A stretch of 64,000 nucleotides of DNA from Pyrinomonadaceae bacterium (GCA_036277115.1 DASUNM010000023.1:372001-436000), one strand, 5' to 3'. Positions 50,914 to 60,294 are shown, counted from the stretch's first letter. The notes: generated from the sequence alone by a model not told the origin. Translations and numbers: made by a program.

Positions 50914-52158
50914 ATGTCTACAAAATCAAGCCACTTTCAATTCGACTGGTGGATCGTCCAGAAGCGCGCCGTTCACTTCGCCATTGTGATCGCGGTGGTG
51001 CTGCTTCTGGGTTCAGCGGCAGCGCTCTACGTCTGGAAATTCGGCAACCCTTTCAACCGCGTCGCGCTAAAAACAAACCTGCCCGCCGGCGCGCGCTTCG
51101 AATCATTTGAAGGAGACGTGCGCGTGATTCATGCCGCCACGCGTGAAGTGGTGCTCGCGAGCAGCGACACTCAACTTTATCCCGGCGACACGGTGCAGAC
51201 TCAAGCAGACGGACGCGCGCGAATTGCGATGGCGGATGGATCGACCGTAGTGGTGCGCCCCAACAGTACGATCATCATTCGCGACAACGCGACTTCAGAT
51301 GGTGGAAAGAAATCAAACGTACACGTCGTCGTTGACAGTGGTCAGATGCTGGTGCGCACGCACGAGCAAACTGAAGGCGCGAAGAACGTGGTCGAAACTC
51401 CAAAGGCTACGAACCAGGTTGGCGCGCAGAGTGCGGCCAGCTTCATCGTCAACCCCGAGGGGACTGAAGAGATTCGCGTCAACGCGGGTTCAATTCAAAA
51501 CAAGAATCGCAACGGTGAAACCATTACTCTGCGTTCGGGCGAATACGTTTCTTTTAACCAGTCGGGAACGATGTCTAAACCGCAAAGGCTTCTCGAAGTG
51601 CCGCACCCGGCGCAGCCTGGCGACCTGGAAAAGATCATTGTCGGCAATAACGGCTCAGCAAATGTCGCGTTGCGGTGGTTGAAACCGCAATCGGGACTCG
51701 CGTCGCATTATCGCGTCGAAGTCGCCACCTCTCCGTTTTTTGTGCCGGAAGGCAAAGTTATCGAACGCGACCGGCTGGACGCGACACAATTCAGTGCTAA
51801 CGATTTGCGACCGGGAGCCTACTTCTGGCGGGTGCGCGCCACCGCGACGAGCGGACAGACAAGCGATTGGAGCGAGCCGCTGAAGTTCATAGTCGCCACA
51901 CCCAGCACCGGCTCCGGTTCAGTTTCCTTGACGCGACTCAGCACGACGTATCTCGGCGGCGACCTTTACATCATTCGTGGGTCCGGTGCGCCGGGGACCA
52001 CGATTTCAGCACTGGGGCGCGAAGCGTTAGTCGGCCCGGACGGAGCGTTTCAAATTCAGGTCACTGCCGCCCTGGGCACGCGCGAAGTGACGGTCTTTGC
52101 GTTCGATCCGCATGGCAATCGCAGCCAATATCGGCTATCGCTGACGCGGAACGGTTGA
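50914..52158 (+). CDS. FecR-domain membrane protein
   Basis: 414 residues. After an N-terminal cytoplasmic stretch a membrane helix (about residues 24-46, FAIVIAVVLLLGSAAALYVW) leads to a FecR-type domain: RFESFEGDVRVIHAATREVVLA, then TQLYPGDTVQTQADGRARIAMADGSTVVVRPNSTI. That GD-x-V, G-x-A, DGS pattern is the FecR beta helix. The C-terminal 180 residues are fibronectin-like (HYRVEVATSPFFV, PGAYFWRVRATATSGQ). In other systems FecR transmits a signal to a sigma factor; no sigma factor lies near, so this may be a surface-load sensor or structural protein. Confidence 0.83.
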   Translation: MSTKSSHFQFDWWIVQKRAVHFAIVIAVVLLLGSAAALYVWKFGNPFNRVALKTNLPAGARFESFEGDVRVIHAATREVVLASSDTQLYPGDTVQTQADGRARIAMADGSTVVVRPNSTIIIRDNATSDGGKKSNVHVVVDSGQMLVRTHEQTEGAKNVVETPKATNQVGAQSAASFIVNPEGTEEIRVNAGSIQNKNRNGETITLRSGEYVSFNQSGTMSKPQRLLEVPHPAQPGDLEKIIVGNNGSANVALRWLKPQSGLASHYRVEVATSPFFVPEGKVIERDRLDATQFSANDLRPGAYFWRVRATATSGQTSDWSEPLKFIVATPSTGSGSVSLTRLSTTYLGGDLYIIRGSGAPGTTISALGREALVGPDGAFQIQVTAALGTREVTVFAFDPHGNRSQYRLSLTRNG

Positions 52159-52410
52159 GCGAAAGCTGGACCGGTTGTAGCTGAGTTGTCGCTCCTGGTC
52201 CAAACATCGCGCACCGCGACAAAAGTTTTCGTCGCTGGTTTCATTTACCGATAGCATTACAGAACGAATCGTTGTATCTTTGTTTGCCCTCGGTGAGTTT
52301 TGCGGCTTTCGAAGAACCCGCTCGCGAAGTCAGACGGCTTCAAGTTGGTACGGAAAAATAACCGCTCACCTCTTCCGGCGTTCCAACTCCAGTCAGGGAA
52401 ATCGTAATAA

Positions 52411-53457
52411 GTGGCCTTCAAATCTATTTTCAGCCTTTTTTCCAGCGATCTCGCGATCGATCTTGGCACCGCAAACACGCTGGTTTATGCAAAGGGTCGC
52501 GGCATCGTCGTTTCTGAACCGTCGATCGTCGCTATTAACAAAGTGACCAACGCCGTCGAAGCCGTGGGCCGCGACGCGAAAGAAATGCTGGGCCGGACGC
52601 CGGGCAACATCGTTGCGATCCGTCCGATGAAAGACGGCGTAATTGCGAACTTTGAAGTGACTGAGAAAATGCTTCAGCACTTTATTCGCAAAGCTCACAA
52701 TGGCAAAACGTGGGTGAGCCCCCGCGTTGTCATCGGCATTCCATCCGAAATCACTCAGGTCGAACGGCGCGCGGTGGAAGATTCGGCGTATCGCGCGAAG
52801 GCGTCCGAAGTTTATCTGGTTGAAGAAGCGATGGCCGCCGCGATCGGCGCAGGCCTGCCCATTACTGAGCCGCACGGCAACATGGTGGTGGACATTGGCG
52901 GCGGTACGACCGACATCGCTGTCATCAGTCTGAGCGGCATCGTCTATTCGCGTTCGGTGCGAGTCGCCGGCAACGAGATGGATGAAGCGATCACTCAGTA
53001 CATCAAACGAAAATACAATTTGCTGATCGGTGAGCGCACGGCCGAAGCGATCAAGATCGAACTCGGCTCGGCGTTTCCGTTGGATGAAGAATTGTCATAC
53101 GAAGTTCGCGGTCGCAACTTGATCGAAGGCATTCCGAAAACCGTCACGATTACCGACGAAGAAATTCGCGAAGCGCTGGCGGATTCAGTTTCGACCATCA
53201 TCAACGCCGTGCGGGTGGCGCTGGAACGCACGCCGCCGGAACTTTCCGCGGACATTGTTGAGCGCGGCATCGTACTAACCGGTGGCGGCGCCCTGCTCAA
53301 GAACCTCGACAAGCGGTTATCGATTGAAACCGGTTTGCCTGTTTCCCTTGCCGAAGATCCGCTCGCTTCTGTGGTGCTGGGCACCGGCAAGATGCTTTCA
53401 GATTTCGATCTCCTCAAGCGCGTGAAATGGGACAATAGTTTAACGACCGGCACGTAA
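52411..53457 (+). CDS. mreB: Rod shape-determining protein MreB
   Basis: A bacterial actin, 348 residues. GTG start. The phosphate-1 loop is [18 protein letters not shown], the phosphate-2 loop [18 protein letters not shown], and the adenosine motif [18 protein letters not shown]. It polymerises under the inner membrane and guides peptidoglycan synthesis with MreC, MreD, PBP2 and RodA, all of which follow on the same strand. The N-terminal [10 protein letters not shown] is the amphipathic membrane-binding start. It ends just before a heptad array. Confidence 0.97.
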   Translation: MAFKSIFSLFSSDLAIDLGTANTLVYAKGRGIVVSEPSIVAINKVTNAVEAVGRDAKEMLGRTPGNIVAIRPMKDGVIANFEVTEKMLQHFIRKAHNGKTWVSPRVVIGIPSEITQVERRAVEDSAYRAKASEVYLVEEAMAAAIGAGLPITEPHGNMVVDIGGGTTDIAVISLSGIVYSRSVRVAGNEMDEAITQYIKRKYNLLIGERTAEAIKIELGSAFPLDEELSYEVRGRNLIEGIPKTVTITDEEIREALADSVSTIINAVRVALERTPPELSADIVERGIVLTGGGALLKNLDKRLSIETGLPVSLAEDPLASVVLGTGKMLSDFDLLKRVKWDNSLTTGT

Positions 53458-53460
53458 ATG

Positions 53461-53557
53461 CAGAGGTCAGACGTCGGAAAGCGACGCCAGACCTTGCGCA
53501 TCCCGACACTGACAACTGACCAGCTGATCTCTGACGTCTGACTTCTGACATCTGCTT
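53461..53557. repeat. Heptad arrays in the mreB-mreC spacer
   Basis: Right part 53530-53557: TCTGACG, TCTGACT, TCTGACA, TCTGCTT in phase 7. Left part 53462-53475: AGAGGTC, AGACGTC, the reverse-complement type. Between them 53507-53527 holds CACTGAC, AACTGAC, CAGCTGA. The array ends 3 bases before the mreC start, where a ribosome-binding site would sit. Confidence 0.78.
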
Positions 53558-53560
53558 TTC

Positions 53561-54463
53561 ATGGCGGCAATTCGGACTCAACGTGAAATTCGACAGCGCG
53601 CCCCCTGGTGGTTTTTTGGGCTGCTGGCGCTGAATTTCGCGCTGATGACCTACGATGCGCGCGACGAATCGACGAAACAGCGAAAGATTCGTACGGTGGC
53701 GCAAAGCATCGCTTATCCCTTTCAGTGGACTGCATCTTCAATCGGTAACCTGGTCGGAGGTCTCTTCGGCGGCGTCGGCGAGCTCCGGCGCGCCTCAACC
53801 GAAAATCAGCAGCTGCGCGCGCAAGTCGAACGGATGCAGAATGAGTTGCGCGACACGCGGCTTAAAGCCTCGGAAGCTGACCGTCTGGAAAAACTTCTGA
53901 AGCTGACCGAGCAGACGCAGTACACCGCCGTGACGGCGCAGGTCATCGCTCGCGATCCGTCGCTGTGGTTCGACTCAGTCACCATCAATAAAGGCCGCGC
54001 GGCAGGCGTTGAAATTAATATGCCGGTCGTCACCGCCGATGGAATCGTCGGTCGTATCGTTTCCACCAGCCCTTTGAGTGCTCAGGTCATGCTCATCACC
54101 GATGAGCAGTCGGGCACGGGCGCCGTTGTGGGCCAACTCGGCCAGTCAAACGCGGTCGGGTCGATCAAGGGCATGGGCGAGAAGGGGCTGTTGGACATGC
54201 GTTATGTTTCCGGGCTTGAGAAGGTGCAGCTCGGCGATATTGTTTACACGACGGGCCAGGATGGGATTTATCCTCCCGGCTACTCGGTCGGGCCGGTCGT
54301 CGAACTGCGGCCCGGTACTGCTACGCAGGCCCAGGTCATTCACATCCGGCCAAGCGCCGGCCTCGATCGCTTGAAAGAAGTTGTAGTTCTTCAGTATCGC
54401 CCGACGAAGACTCCGGAATTGGATCAGTCTCTCCCGAACGTGGACAAGAAGAGTGCGCAGTGA
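53561..54463 (+). CDS. mreC: Rod shape-determining protein MreC
   Basis: 300 residues. The membrane anchor at about 15-28 (WWFFGLLALNFALM) follows a short cytoplasmic start. A coiled coil (STENQQLRAQVERMQNELRD) leads to the beta domain, with VIARDPSLWFDSVTINKG, the hallmark GIVGRIVSTSPLSAQVMLITD and GDIVYTTGQDGIYPPGYSVG. MreC is a periplasmic scaffold that links MreB to the synthesis enzymes. The last codons (KKSAQ stop) overlap the first units of a heptad array. Confidence 0.95.
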   Translation: MAAIRTQREIRQRAPWWFFGLLALNFALMTYDARDESTKQRKIRTVAQSIAYPFQWTASSIGNLVGGLFGGVGELRRASTENQQLRAQVERMQNELRDTRLKASEADRLEKLLKLTEQTQYTAVTAQVIARDPSLWFDSVTINKGRAAGVEINMPVVTADGIVGRIVSTSPLSAQVMLITDEQSGTGAVVGQLGQSNAVGSIKGMGEKGLLDMRYVSGLEKVQLGDIVYTTGQDGIYPPGYSVGPVVELRPGTATQAQVIHIRPSAGLDRLKEVVVLQYRPTKTPELDQSLPNVDKKSAQ

Positions 54464-54656
54464 GCGGTGGGCAGTGAACGGCGGGCAGCGGGGACGACGC
54501 CTGCTATCGAATTATCGAACACTCCTCAAGTAATCAAATCGTGAAGAAGCTGAATCGATCTATTCCCGACGCCTCGTTACCAATGAGAGTCGACTGCTCA
54601 CTGCTCACTGCCCACTGCCCACTGCTCTGCGCACTGCGCACTGCTCACTGCTCACG
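54451..54656. repeat. Inverted heptad arrays around mreC stop and mreD start (CAGTGAG / CTGCTCA)
   Basis: Left arm 54451-54492: six 7-bp units in phase, GAGTGCG, CAGTGAG, CGGTGGG, CAGTGAA, CGGCGGG, CAGCGGG. The mreC stop TGA (54461-54463) is inside the second unit. Right arm 54594-54656: nine units in phase, CTGCTCA, CTGCTCA, CTGCCCA, CTGCCCA, CTGCTCT, GCGCACT, GCGCACT, GCTCACT, GCTCACG. It ends 9 bases before the mreD start. Confidence 0.88.
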
Positions 54657-54665
54657 CTTTCAGCC

Positions 54666-55232
54666 ATGCGCCAACTGAAAATTGCCATAGTGCTGCTGAT
54701 CGCTATCGCCCTGCCGTCCGGGTTGGCGGCGATCTGGCAACCGCTGGCGTCCTTTGATCTGGTGTTGGTGATGGTGGTGTATTTCGCGCTGCAGCGCGAG
54801 CCACTTAACGCTTTGCTCATTGGCGCCATCGCCGGGCTGGCCACGGATGCTTTAAGCCGCGGGTTATTGGGCGCGGGCGGGTTTTCAAAAGTGCTTACGG
54901 CGTACGCCGTTTACTTCGTCGCGTCGCGCGTCATGCTGGACACAACCCTGCTGCGAATTCCGGTGCTCGCGGCGGCGGCGCTCATCGATAATCTCGTTTA
55001 CTTCGGCATGAACCGGCTGTTGGGACAGTCGACTTCAATGCCGTTTGCGCAGGCGCTGTCGTACAAGCTAATCGCGACAACTGTCCTGGGCACACTCCTG
55101 CTTTACGTGCACGACAATTTCTTCAGTGACAAAGCGAGAAACCGTCGCCAGTTCTCAACCCGGCGCCGCGACGCTCGTCGCAGTTCCGGATTGTTCGGCA
55201 GAAAAAGAAGAACCACCAGCCGGCAGTGGTAG
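54666..55232 (+). CDS. mreD: Rod shape-determining protein MreD
   Basis: A 188-residue inner-membrane protein. The five or six membrane segments include IAIVLLIAIALPSGLA, FDLVLVMVVYFALQ, LLIGAIAGLATDAL and IATTVLGTLLLYV. The fold and position between mreC and PBP2 identify MreD. The C-terminal tail (RRQFSTRRRDARRSSG) is unusually long and basic. The start has no clear Shine-Dalgarno sequence: the heptad array ends 9 bases before it. Confidence 0.88.
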   Translation: MRQLKIAIVLLIAIALPSGLAAIWQPLASFDLVLVMVVYFALQREPLNALLIGAIAGLATDALSRGLLGAGGFSKVLTAYAVYFVASRVMLDTTLLRIPVLAAAALIDNLVYFGMNRLLGQSTSMPFAQALSYKLIATTVLGTLLLYVHDNFFSDKARNRRQFSTRRRDARRSSGLFGRKRRTTSRQW

Positions 55233-55246
55233 TAAAATAGGCTTCC

Positions 55247-57136
55247 ATGAAGTTCGTCGACGATTCGCAAAACCTTAGGATTCGCCTTCGCATCGTGCAG
55301 GCCCTCGTGTTGTTGCTGCTCGCCGTGCTGGCCGTGCGCCTCTACTTTCTGCAAGTCGTCAAGGGCGCGAAATACGCCGAGGTGGCCGTCAACCAACGCC
55401 TCAGACGCCTGCCGATTCCCGCGCAACGCGGCGCGATCATCGATCGCAACGGACTGCTGTTGGTTGACTCAAGACCCATCTACAACATTCTGCTTTCGCG
55501 AGAAGACACCAAGCACCTCGATCGCAATTCGCTGATTCAGCCGCTGGCCCAAGGGCTCAACATCGATCCGCAAATGTTGCGCGAGCGATTTCACCAGGTG
55601 AAAAACCAACCGGCGTTCGAATCGATCGTGATTAAAGAAGAAGCGAACCACAGCGACATTGCCTGGGTCGATGCGCATCAGCTCGAGCTTCCTGCGCTGC
55701 GCGTTGAGGAAACGCCGCAACGACGCTATCCGGCGAACGGCGTGCTGGCCCACGTGCTGGGATATGTTCAGGAGATTAGTCCGGAGCAGCTCGAGGATCC
55801 CCGGTACAAGAGTAAGGGTTACAAGCCAGGTGACATCATCGGACAGGATGGAATCGAATCCGTCTATGACGAGTTCCTTCGGGGCCGGGATGGTTACCGC
55901 GAAGTTGTCGTCGATAGTCGCGGCCACATTCAAAGCGAGCGATCGCGTGTCGAGCCGCAGCCCGGACAGGATCTGATCATTACCATCGACAGCGATCTGC
56001 AGGCAGCCGCCGAATTGGAACTCAAGAATTCGCCGCAGGGGCGTGGCGTGATTATCGCGTTGGATCCCAACAATGGCGAGATCCTCGCGCTCGCATCGGC
56101 GCCTACTTTCGATCCGAACCTTTTTTCCCAACGCATCACGACTAAAGAAGGCCGCGCCGAGTACGCCGCGTTAGTGAATCATCCTGACAAACCGCTGCTC
56201 AATCGCGCGGTGCAGGGTCGATATCCGCCGGGCTCAACCTGGAAGCCGCTGATGGCAATTGCGGGATTAAAACAGGGCGATATCACGGTTGATAACTCGA
56301 ATATCCTCTGCGCGGGCGGCATCCAGATCGGCAACAAGCACACGCGGTGCATGGGCGGTAACCACGGCTCGCCCAATGTGCATATCGCAATTGCGAAGTC
56401 CTGCGACGGTTATTTCTACCGGCTCGGATTGAAGATGGAGCTTGAGGGAATGCAGCAGATGGTGCGCGAATTCGAGTTGGACAAACGCACGGGCATCGAC
56501 TTGCCGCACGAAATCGTCAGTATCACGCCGTCACGCGAGTTGAAAGCCAAGCTGCATCCGAAAACACCCGAGTGGACCGACATCGACACCATTCACGCGT
56601 CGTTCGGCCAGGGGCAGGACGTGATTACACCCATTGCCTTGATCCGCGCGCACGCGTCGATCGGCATGAAGGGCATGATGTACGTCCCACATCTGCTGAA
56701 AGAAGTTCGTCAGGTAGGCTCGGTCGGCGAGCGACAAGCGCGCCCCGGACGATTTTTTGATCGGCCGCAGCCGAAAGACCTGGGCATTCCTCCCGAGCAA
56801 AACGCGACCGTCGTGCAAGCGATGTGGGCCGTGGTCAACGAGGGAGGAACGGCGACGGGAATCAAGATTCCCGGGTTCGACATTGCCGGCAAAACGGGCA
56901 CGGCGCAGGTCGTCAGCCTCGGCAAAGAAGGCAGCGAATTCCGAGACCATTCATGGTTTGTTTCTTACGCTCCCGCCTATAAGCCGGAGATCGCGTGCGT
57001 CGCTTTGATCGAGAACGCGGGGCTGGGTTCGCGCTTCGGCGCGCCATCCGTGCGCGCGGTTTACGACGTCTACTACAACAAAAAACACGGCCAGCCCGCC
57101 GCGATGAAAACGAACATAGCGCTGAAAATTCGGTGA
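55247..57136 (+). CDS. mrdA: Penicillin-binding protein 2, cell elongation transpeptidase
   Basis: A 629-residue class B PBP. One membrane anchor (LRIVQALVLLLLAVLAVRLYFL) is followed by the pedestal domain (LRRLPIPAQRGAIIDRNGLLLV). The transpeptidase has the nucleophile Ser330 in PPGSTWKPL (S-x-x-K), the S-x-D box in AKSCDGYFYR and the third box AGKTGTAQVV. By family it crosslinks peptidoglycan in the elongation machine with RodA as partner, and its gene follows mreD. The start at 55247 is 14 bases after mreD. Confidence 0.95.
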   Translation: MKFVDDSQNLRIRLRIVQALVLLLLAVLAVRLYFLQVVKGAKYAEVAVNQRLRRLPIPAQRGAIIDRNGLLLVDSRPIYNILLSREDTKHLDRNSLIQPLAQGLNIDPQMLRERFHQVKNQPAFESIVIKEEANHSDIAWVDAHQLELPALRVEETPQRRYPANGVLAHVLGYVQEISPEQLEDPRYKSKGYKPGDIIGQDGIESVYDEFLRGRDGYREVVVDSRGHIQSERSRVEPQPGQDLIITIDSDLQAAAELELKNSPQGRGVIIALDPNNGEILALASAPTFDPNLFSQRITTKEGRAEYAALVNHPDKPLLNRAVQGRYPPGSTWKPLMAIAGLKQGDITVDNSNILCAGGIQIGNKHTRCMGGNHGSPNVHIAIAKSCDGYFYRLGLKMELEGMQQMVREFELDKRTGIDLPHEIVSITPSRELKAKLHPKTPEWTDIDTIHASFGQGQDVITPIALIRAHASIGMKGMMYVPHLLKEVRQVGSVGERQARPGRFFDRPQPKDLGIPPEQNATVVQAMWAVVNEGGTATGIKIPGFDIAGKTGTAQVVSLGKEGSEFRDHSWFVSYAPAYKPEIACVALIENAGLGSRFGAPSVRAVYDVYYNKKHGQPAAMKTNIALKIR

Positions 57137-57188
57137 CTCCGCTAAGACTGATGGGACATATACGACCCATACGTCCTATTGAAGCTCA

Positions 57189-58310
57189 ATGGTTGAAGTT
57201 TTAAAGAAAAAAACCTTTCGAGATTTCGATTGGCTGGTCGCAGCGGTCGCGATCCTCATCGTCGCGTTCGGCATCTGGCAAATTCACAACGCAGTGCCCG
57301 CGGAAACGTACTGGCAGAAACAGATTCTCGGCCTGGTGGTCGCGCTGGTTGCCATGGTAGCGATTGCGTTCAGCGATTATCGAAGACTGGTGGAACTGGC
57401 GCCGATATTTTACCTGCTCGGATTGATTCTCCTGATCCTCGTGCTGATCCCCGGCATCGGCGTAAAAGTGAATGGCCAGCAATGCTGGATTCAATTACCC
57501 GGACCGCTCGGCCGATTCCAACCGTCTGAGTTCGTTAAGATTCCCGTAGTGCTGATGCTTGCCAAGGTATTCGGAATGCACCGCACGGGCGCGTTGGGTT
57601 GGAAAGAGTTCGCGAAGGGCTGTCTCATTCTTGCGATACCGATTGGCTTAATCCTGCTGGAACCTGACACGGGACAAGCTTTGACCTACCTTCCGCTGCT
57701 GGCGATTGTGATCTTCCTTTCGTCGATAAAGATGCGAATCGTCGCCGCGGTGTTGGCGGCATGCATCGTGGGCGCACCATTAGCTTACGTAGTGGGCGTG
57801 AAAACGGGAATCCTGAGCGGTTACAAGCTTGAACGCATCAACGTGATCCTCGACCCTGAGAGCGCGGACCGACGCGGCTTCGGCTATCACACATACCAGT
57901 CGATGGTCACAGTCGGCGCGGGAGGAATTATCGGTTCGCGCGACACAGAATTTTCGCAAAGCAGCTTGAAGTTTCTCCCTGAACCGCAGACCGATTTTAT
58001 TTTTGCCGTGACGGCGGAAACCACCGGCTTTGTCGGCTGTCTGCTTCTGCTCGCAGCTTACGCCGTCTTGCTTACCCGCTTAATTACTGATGCCCGCCGG
58101 TCGCGTGACCGCACGGGCATGCTGGTAATCATGGCCATTGTGGGCGGCCTGATATTTCAGATAGGCCTCAACGTGGGGATGGCCGTTGGTCTACTGCCGG
58201 TCATCGGCGTGCCTTTGCCGCTCATGAGCGCGGGGCTCTCTTCAATGCTCGCCACCTTCATTGCGATCGGGTTCGCGATCAGCGTGCAACTTCGCCGCTT
58301 TGTAAATTGA
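57189..58310 (+). CDS. rodA: Lipid II polymerase RodA (SEDS family)
   Basis: 373 residues and about ten membrane helices. SEDS motifs are present: LPGPLGRFQPSEFVKIPVV, DTGQALTYLPLLAIVIF, then the signature GYHTYQSMVTVGAGGIIG and LPEPQTDFIFAVTAETTGFVG, and near the end GVPLPLMSAGLSSMLA. The Asp in TDFIF and the Glu in ETTGF lie in the active-site cavity region. It polymerises lipid II and pairs with the preceding PBP2. It is last in the mre-mrdA-rodA cluster, and a bidirectional hairpin follows at 58343. Confidence 0.96.
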   Translation: MVEVLKKKTFRDFDWLVAAVAILIVAFGIWQIHNAVPAETYWQKQILGLVVALVAMVAIAFSDYRRLVELAPIFYLLGLILLILVLIPGIGVKVNGQQCWIQLPGPLGRFQPSEFVKIPVVLMLAKVFGMHRTGALGWKEFAKGCLILAIPIGLILLEPDTGQALTYLPLLAIVIFLSSIKMRIVAAVLAACIVGAPLAYVVGVKTGILSGYKLERINVILDPESADRRGFGYHTYQSMVTVGAGGIIGSRDTEFSQSSLKFLPEPQTDFIFAVTAETTGFVGCLLLLAAYAVLLTRLITDARRSRDRTGMLVIMAIVGGLIFQIGLNVGMAVGLLPVIGVPLPLMSAGLSSMLATFIAIGFAISVQLRRFVN

Positions 58311-58342
58311 ACCTCGTACAGATTCCACTGGTAGCTACAAAA

Positions 58343-58388
58343 AAAGGCGCAAGTGCTAACGAACAATGTCGTCGGCTCTTGCGCCTTT
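58343..58388. terminator. Bidirectional terminator between rodA and the S74 gene
   Basis: aaaggcgcaag at 58343-58353 pairs with cttgcgccttt at 58378-58388, an 11-bp perfect stem with a 24-base loop, with A-rich and T-rich flanks on either side. It serves rodA on the plus strand and the S74 gene on the minus strand. Confidence 0.8.
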
Positions 58389-58408
58389 GGTGAATCGCGG
58401 CTAGCCGG

Positions 58409-60175
58409 CTATCGCCTGCGTCTCCGCGCAGCGGTCTGTAGTTTTAGAACTTCTGCTTTCAAATCAGCGATCTGTTGCTGCTGCTCTTTGATGGCATTGA
58501 GCATCGTCCAGACAATCGGATCGTTGTTCACCTGCAAAAAGCCATTGGAATTCGTCGTCACGGCTTCGGGAATCACTTTCTGCAATTCCTGCGCGCCAAA
58601 ACCGACGTATTCCTGGTCTGATTTCAGGCCGAGCTCGTTGTTCGGTTTGTAATTGTAGCGAAGCGGCTGTAACCGCATCACCGCATTCAGGCCGCTGCTG
58701 TAGCGACCCTTGACGTTTTTCAGGCGTTGGTCAGAGAACACCGCCCACGCACCACCGCCAGGCTTGCTCGCCGTACCGTTGACCGAAAGCGTGTCAGTCG
58801 GCGCTGACGTGCCGATACCTACATTGCCGCCTGAATCATTCAACGCGAGCACTCCTGTGCTGCCACGCCTGATAAACATACTCTCCTGGTTAGTAAAGAT
58901 TACCCCCTTCTCGCCGGCGGCCTGGTAAAACCGGACGGCGCTGAAATCGCCGGCAGCGTTGGCGTTATTCGAGATGCGCGCGCCGAGATTCCCACTGGAG
59001 CCGAAAACGTCCAGTTTGTCGTTCGGCGAAGCGGTCCCGATACCGACATCCCCATCGGCCGAAATGTCGAGACTGCTGGTTGGCGCGCCAGGCCGAATGC
59101 GAAACGGCAAAAGTGAGCCGCTGGTCACATCGCGGACGAAGAAGTTGGCTTCGTTGCCCGCGATGTCCCAAGTTTGCGAGCCGAAGCCGCCGCCAGCGTT
59201 CTGTTCGAGTCGAATGTCCGGCGTATCCCCCTCGTTTATGTGCAACGCGAGCACTGGCGTCGCTGTCTTGAGCCCGACTCGGCCCGTGCTTGAGACCCGA
59301 AGCGAGTTGGCGGTCGCGCCGGCATCGAACTGAGCGATAATCGTTCCGGTTTCGGCGCCGGTACCCGCATTTCCATGGTCGACAATCCCGAAGTAACTCG
59401 AGCCACCTCCGGAGTCGTTCGCCTTAAGGATCCAGTCGTTGGTCGGAAAACCACCCTGAGTACTGGTGTCCAGGAATAGGATGCGAGTGTTGTTCTCCTT
59501 CAATCTGACTGTGTCAAAGTTGAAGGGCTCGTTGTTCACACAATCCAAGCCGACGCAGGCGCTGCCCTGAACGACTAGATCGTCGGGAATCACCTGGTCC
59601 CACATAAAGAACGCCCGGTGATTGTTCCGAATTCGCTGAACCACTTTCGCAGAAGCCGTGGCTCTGGGAGCCGGTGCAGTCGCCGGTTCTGTCGAAGCCT
59701 TCTCGGGGCGCTTCTGCTCCGCTTCGACGCCACCGGGAAGAACAATCGATCCGTTAAATACCGCGAATGATCCGGATTGGGTCATCGTCGGAACGGACGG
59801 ACGCTTTCGTCCGGCTCGCTCTTCTTCGGGATCGTCATCTTTGCCGCGGGCTTTGATGGCCGCATCTGATGGCGCAGATGCGAGTTGCAGTTCGTACGAA
59901 TAGACTCCGTCCGGGGGAGCCTCAAAATACTTCTCCCCGATGGCAATGGACGGTGAGCCACCTGCGCTGAGGACTTTTCTAATGGACCGGCCGTCGGGAA
60001 AATTAATCGTTAACGTGCCTCCGGCGTTGGCAGCGGTAATGTCCCATCTGGCCGCTGACCCACCACCGCTGACGGTTGCGAGACTACCTCCTGTTTGGCC
60101 TGTTGCCGAAATTGCGAGACAGGCCACCACTGCGACCGCGAAAATCGCGGACGCCATTAATCTCAACTTACTCAT
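58409..60175 (-). CDS. Secreted protein with C-terminal S74 (endosialidase-type) chaperone
   Basis: 588 residues. The signal peptide (SAIFAVAVVACLAISATG, cut after TGQ) is followed by beta-rich and disordered parts, then a repetitive beta region with short motifs such as GTASPNDKLDVFGSSG and GTSAPTDTLSVNGT. The final 110 residues are a peptidase S74 intramolecular chaperone: FSDQRLKNVKGRYSSGLNAV with the Ser before the cut (SDQRLKN is the family's autocleavage site), then QPLRYNYKPN and GFGAQELQKVIPEAV and a closing coiled coil (EQQQQIADLKAEVLKL). Such chaperones trimerise a fibre and then cut themselves off. No phage gene is near, so this is a host surface fibre. Confidence 0.87.
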   Translation of the reverse strand: MSKLRLMASAIFAVAVVACLAISATGQTGGSLATVSGGGSAARWDITAANAGGTLTINFPDGRSIRKVLSAGGSPSIAIGEKYFEAPPDGVYSYELQLASAPSDAAIKARGKDDDPEEERAGRKRPSVPTMTQSGSFAVFNGSIVLPGGVEAEQKRPEKASTEPATAPAPRATASAKVVQRIRNNHRAFFMWDQVIPDDLVVQGSACVGLDCVNNEPFNFDTVRLKENNTRILFLDTSTQGGFPTNDWILKANDSGGGSSYFGIVDHGNAGTGAETGTIIAQFDAGATANSLRVSSTGRVGLKTATPVLALHINEGDTPDIRLEQNAGGGFGSQTWDIAGNEANFFVRDVTSGSLLPFRIRPGAPTSSLDISADGDVGIGTASPNDKLDVFGSSGNLGARISNNANAAGDFSAVRFYQAAGEKGVIFTNQESMFIRRGSTGVLALNDSGGNVGIGTSAPTDTLSVNGTASKPGGGAWAVFSDQRLKNVKGRYSSGLNAVMRLQPLRYNYKPNNELGLKSDQEYVGFGAQELQKVIPEAVTTNSNGFLQVNNDPIVWTMLNAIKEQQQQIADLKAEVLKLQTAARRRRR

Positions 60176-60294
60176 GTTAGACCTCCTCTTGGTAAGGGAA
60201 CCGGGGCCTGGGTTGGGCGACAGGGTAAGGTGGGCAAGCGTAACCAGGTCACGATTTCGGTTTTATTTAAGGTAATTTACGTCGCTTGGTGCGT

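Noticed and set aside
58409..60175. Evidence for a prophage from the S74 chaperone
   Set aside because: No terminase, capsid, tail, integrase or lysis genes are nearby, and the protein has a Sec signal. It is a host fibre.
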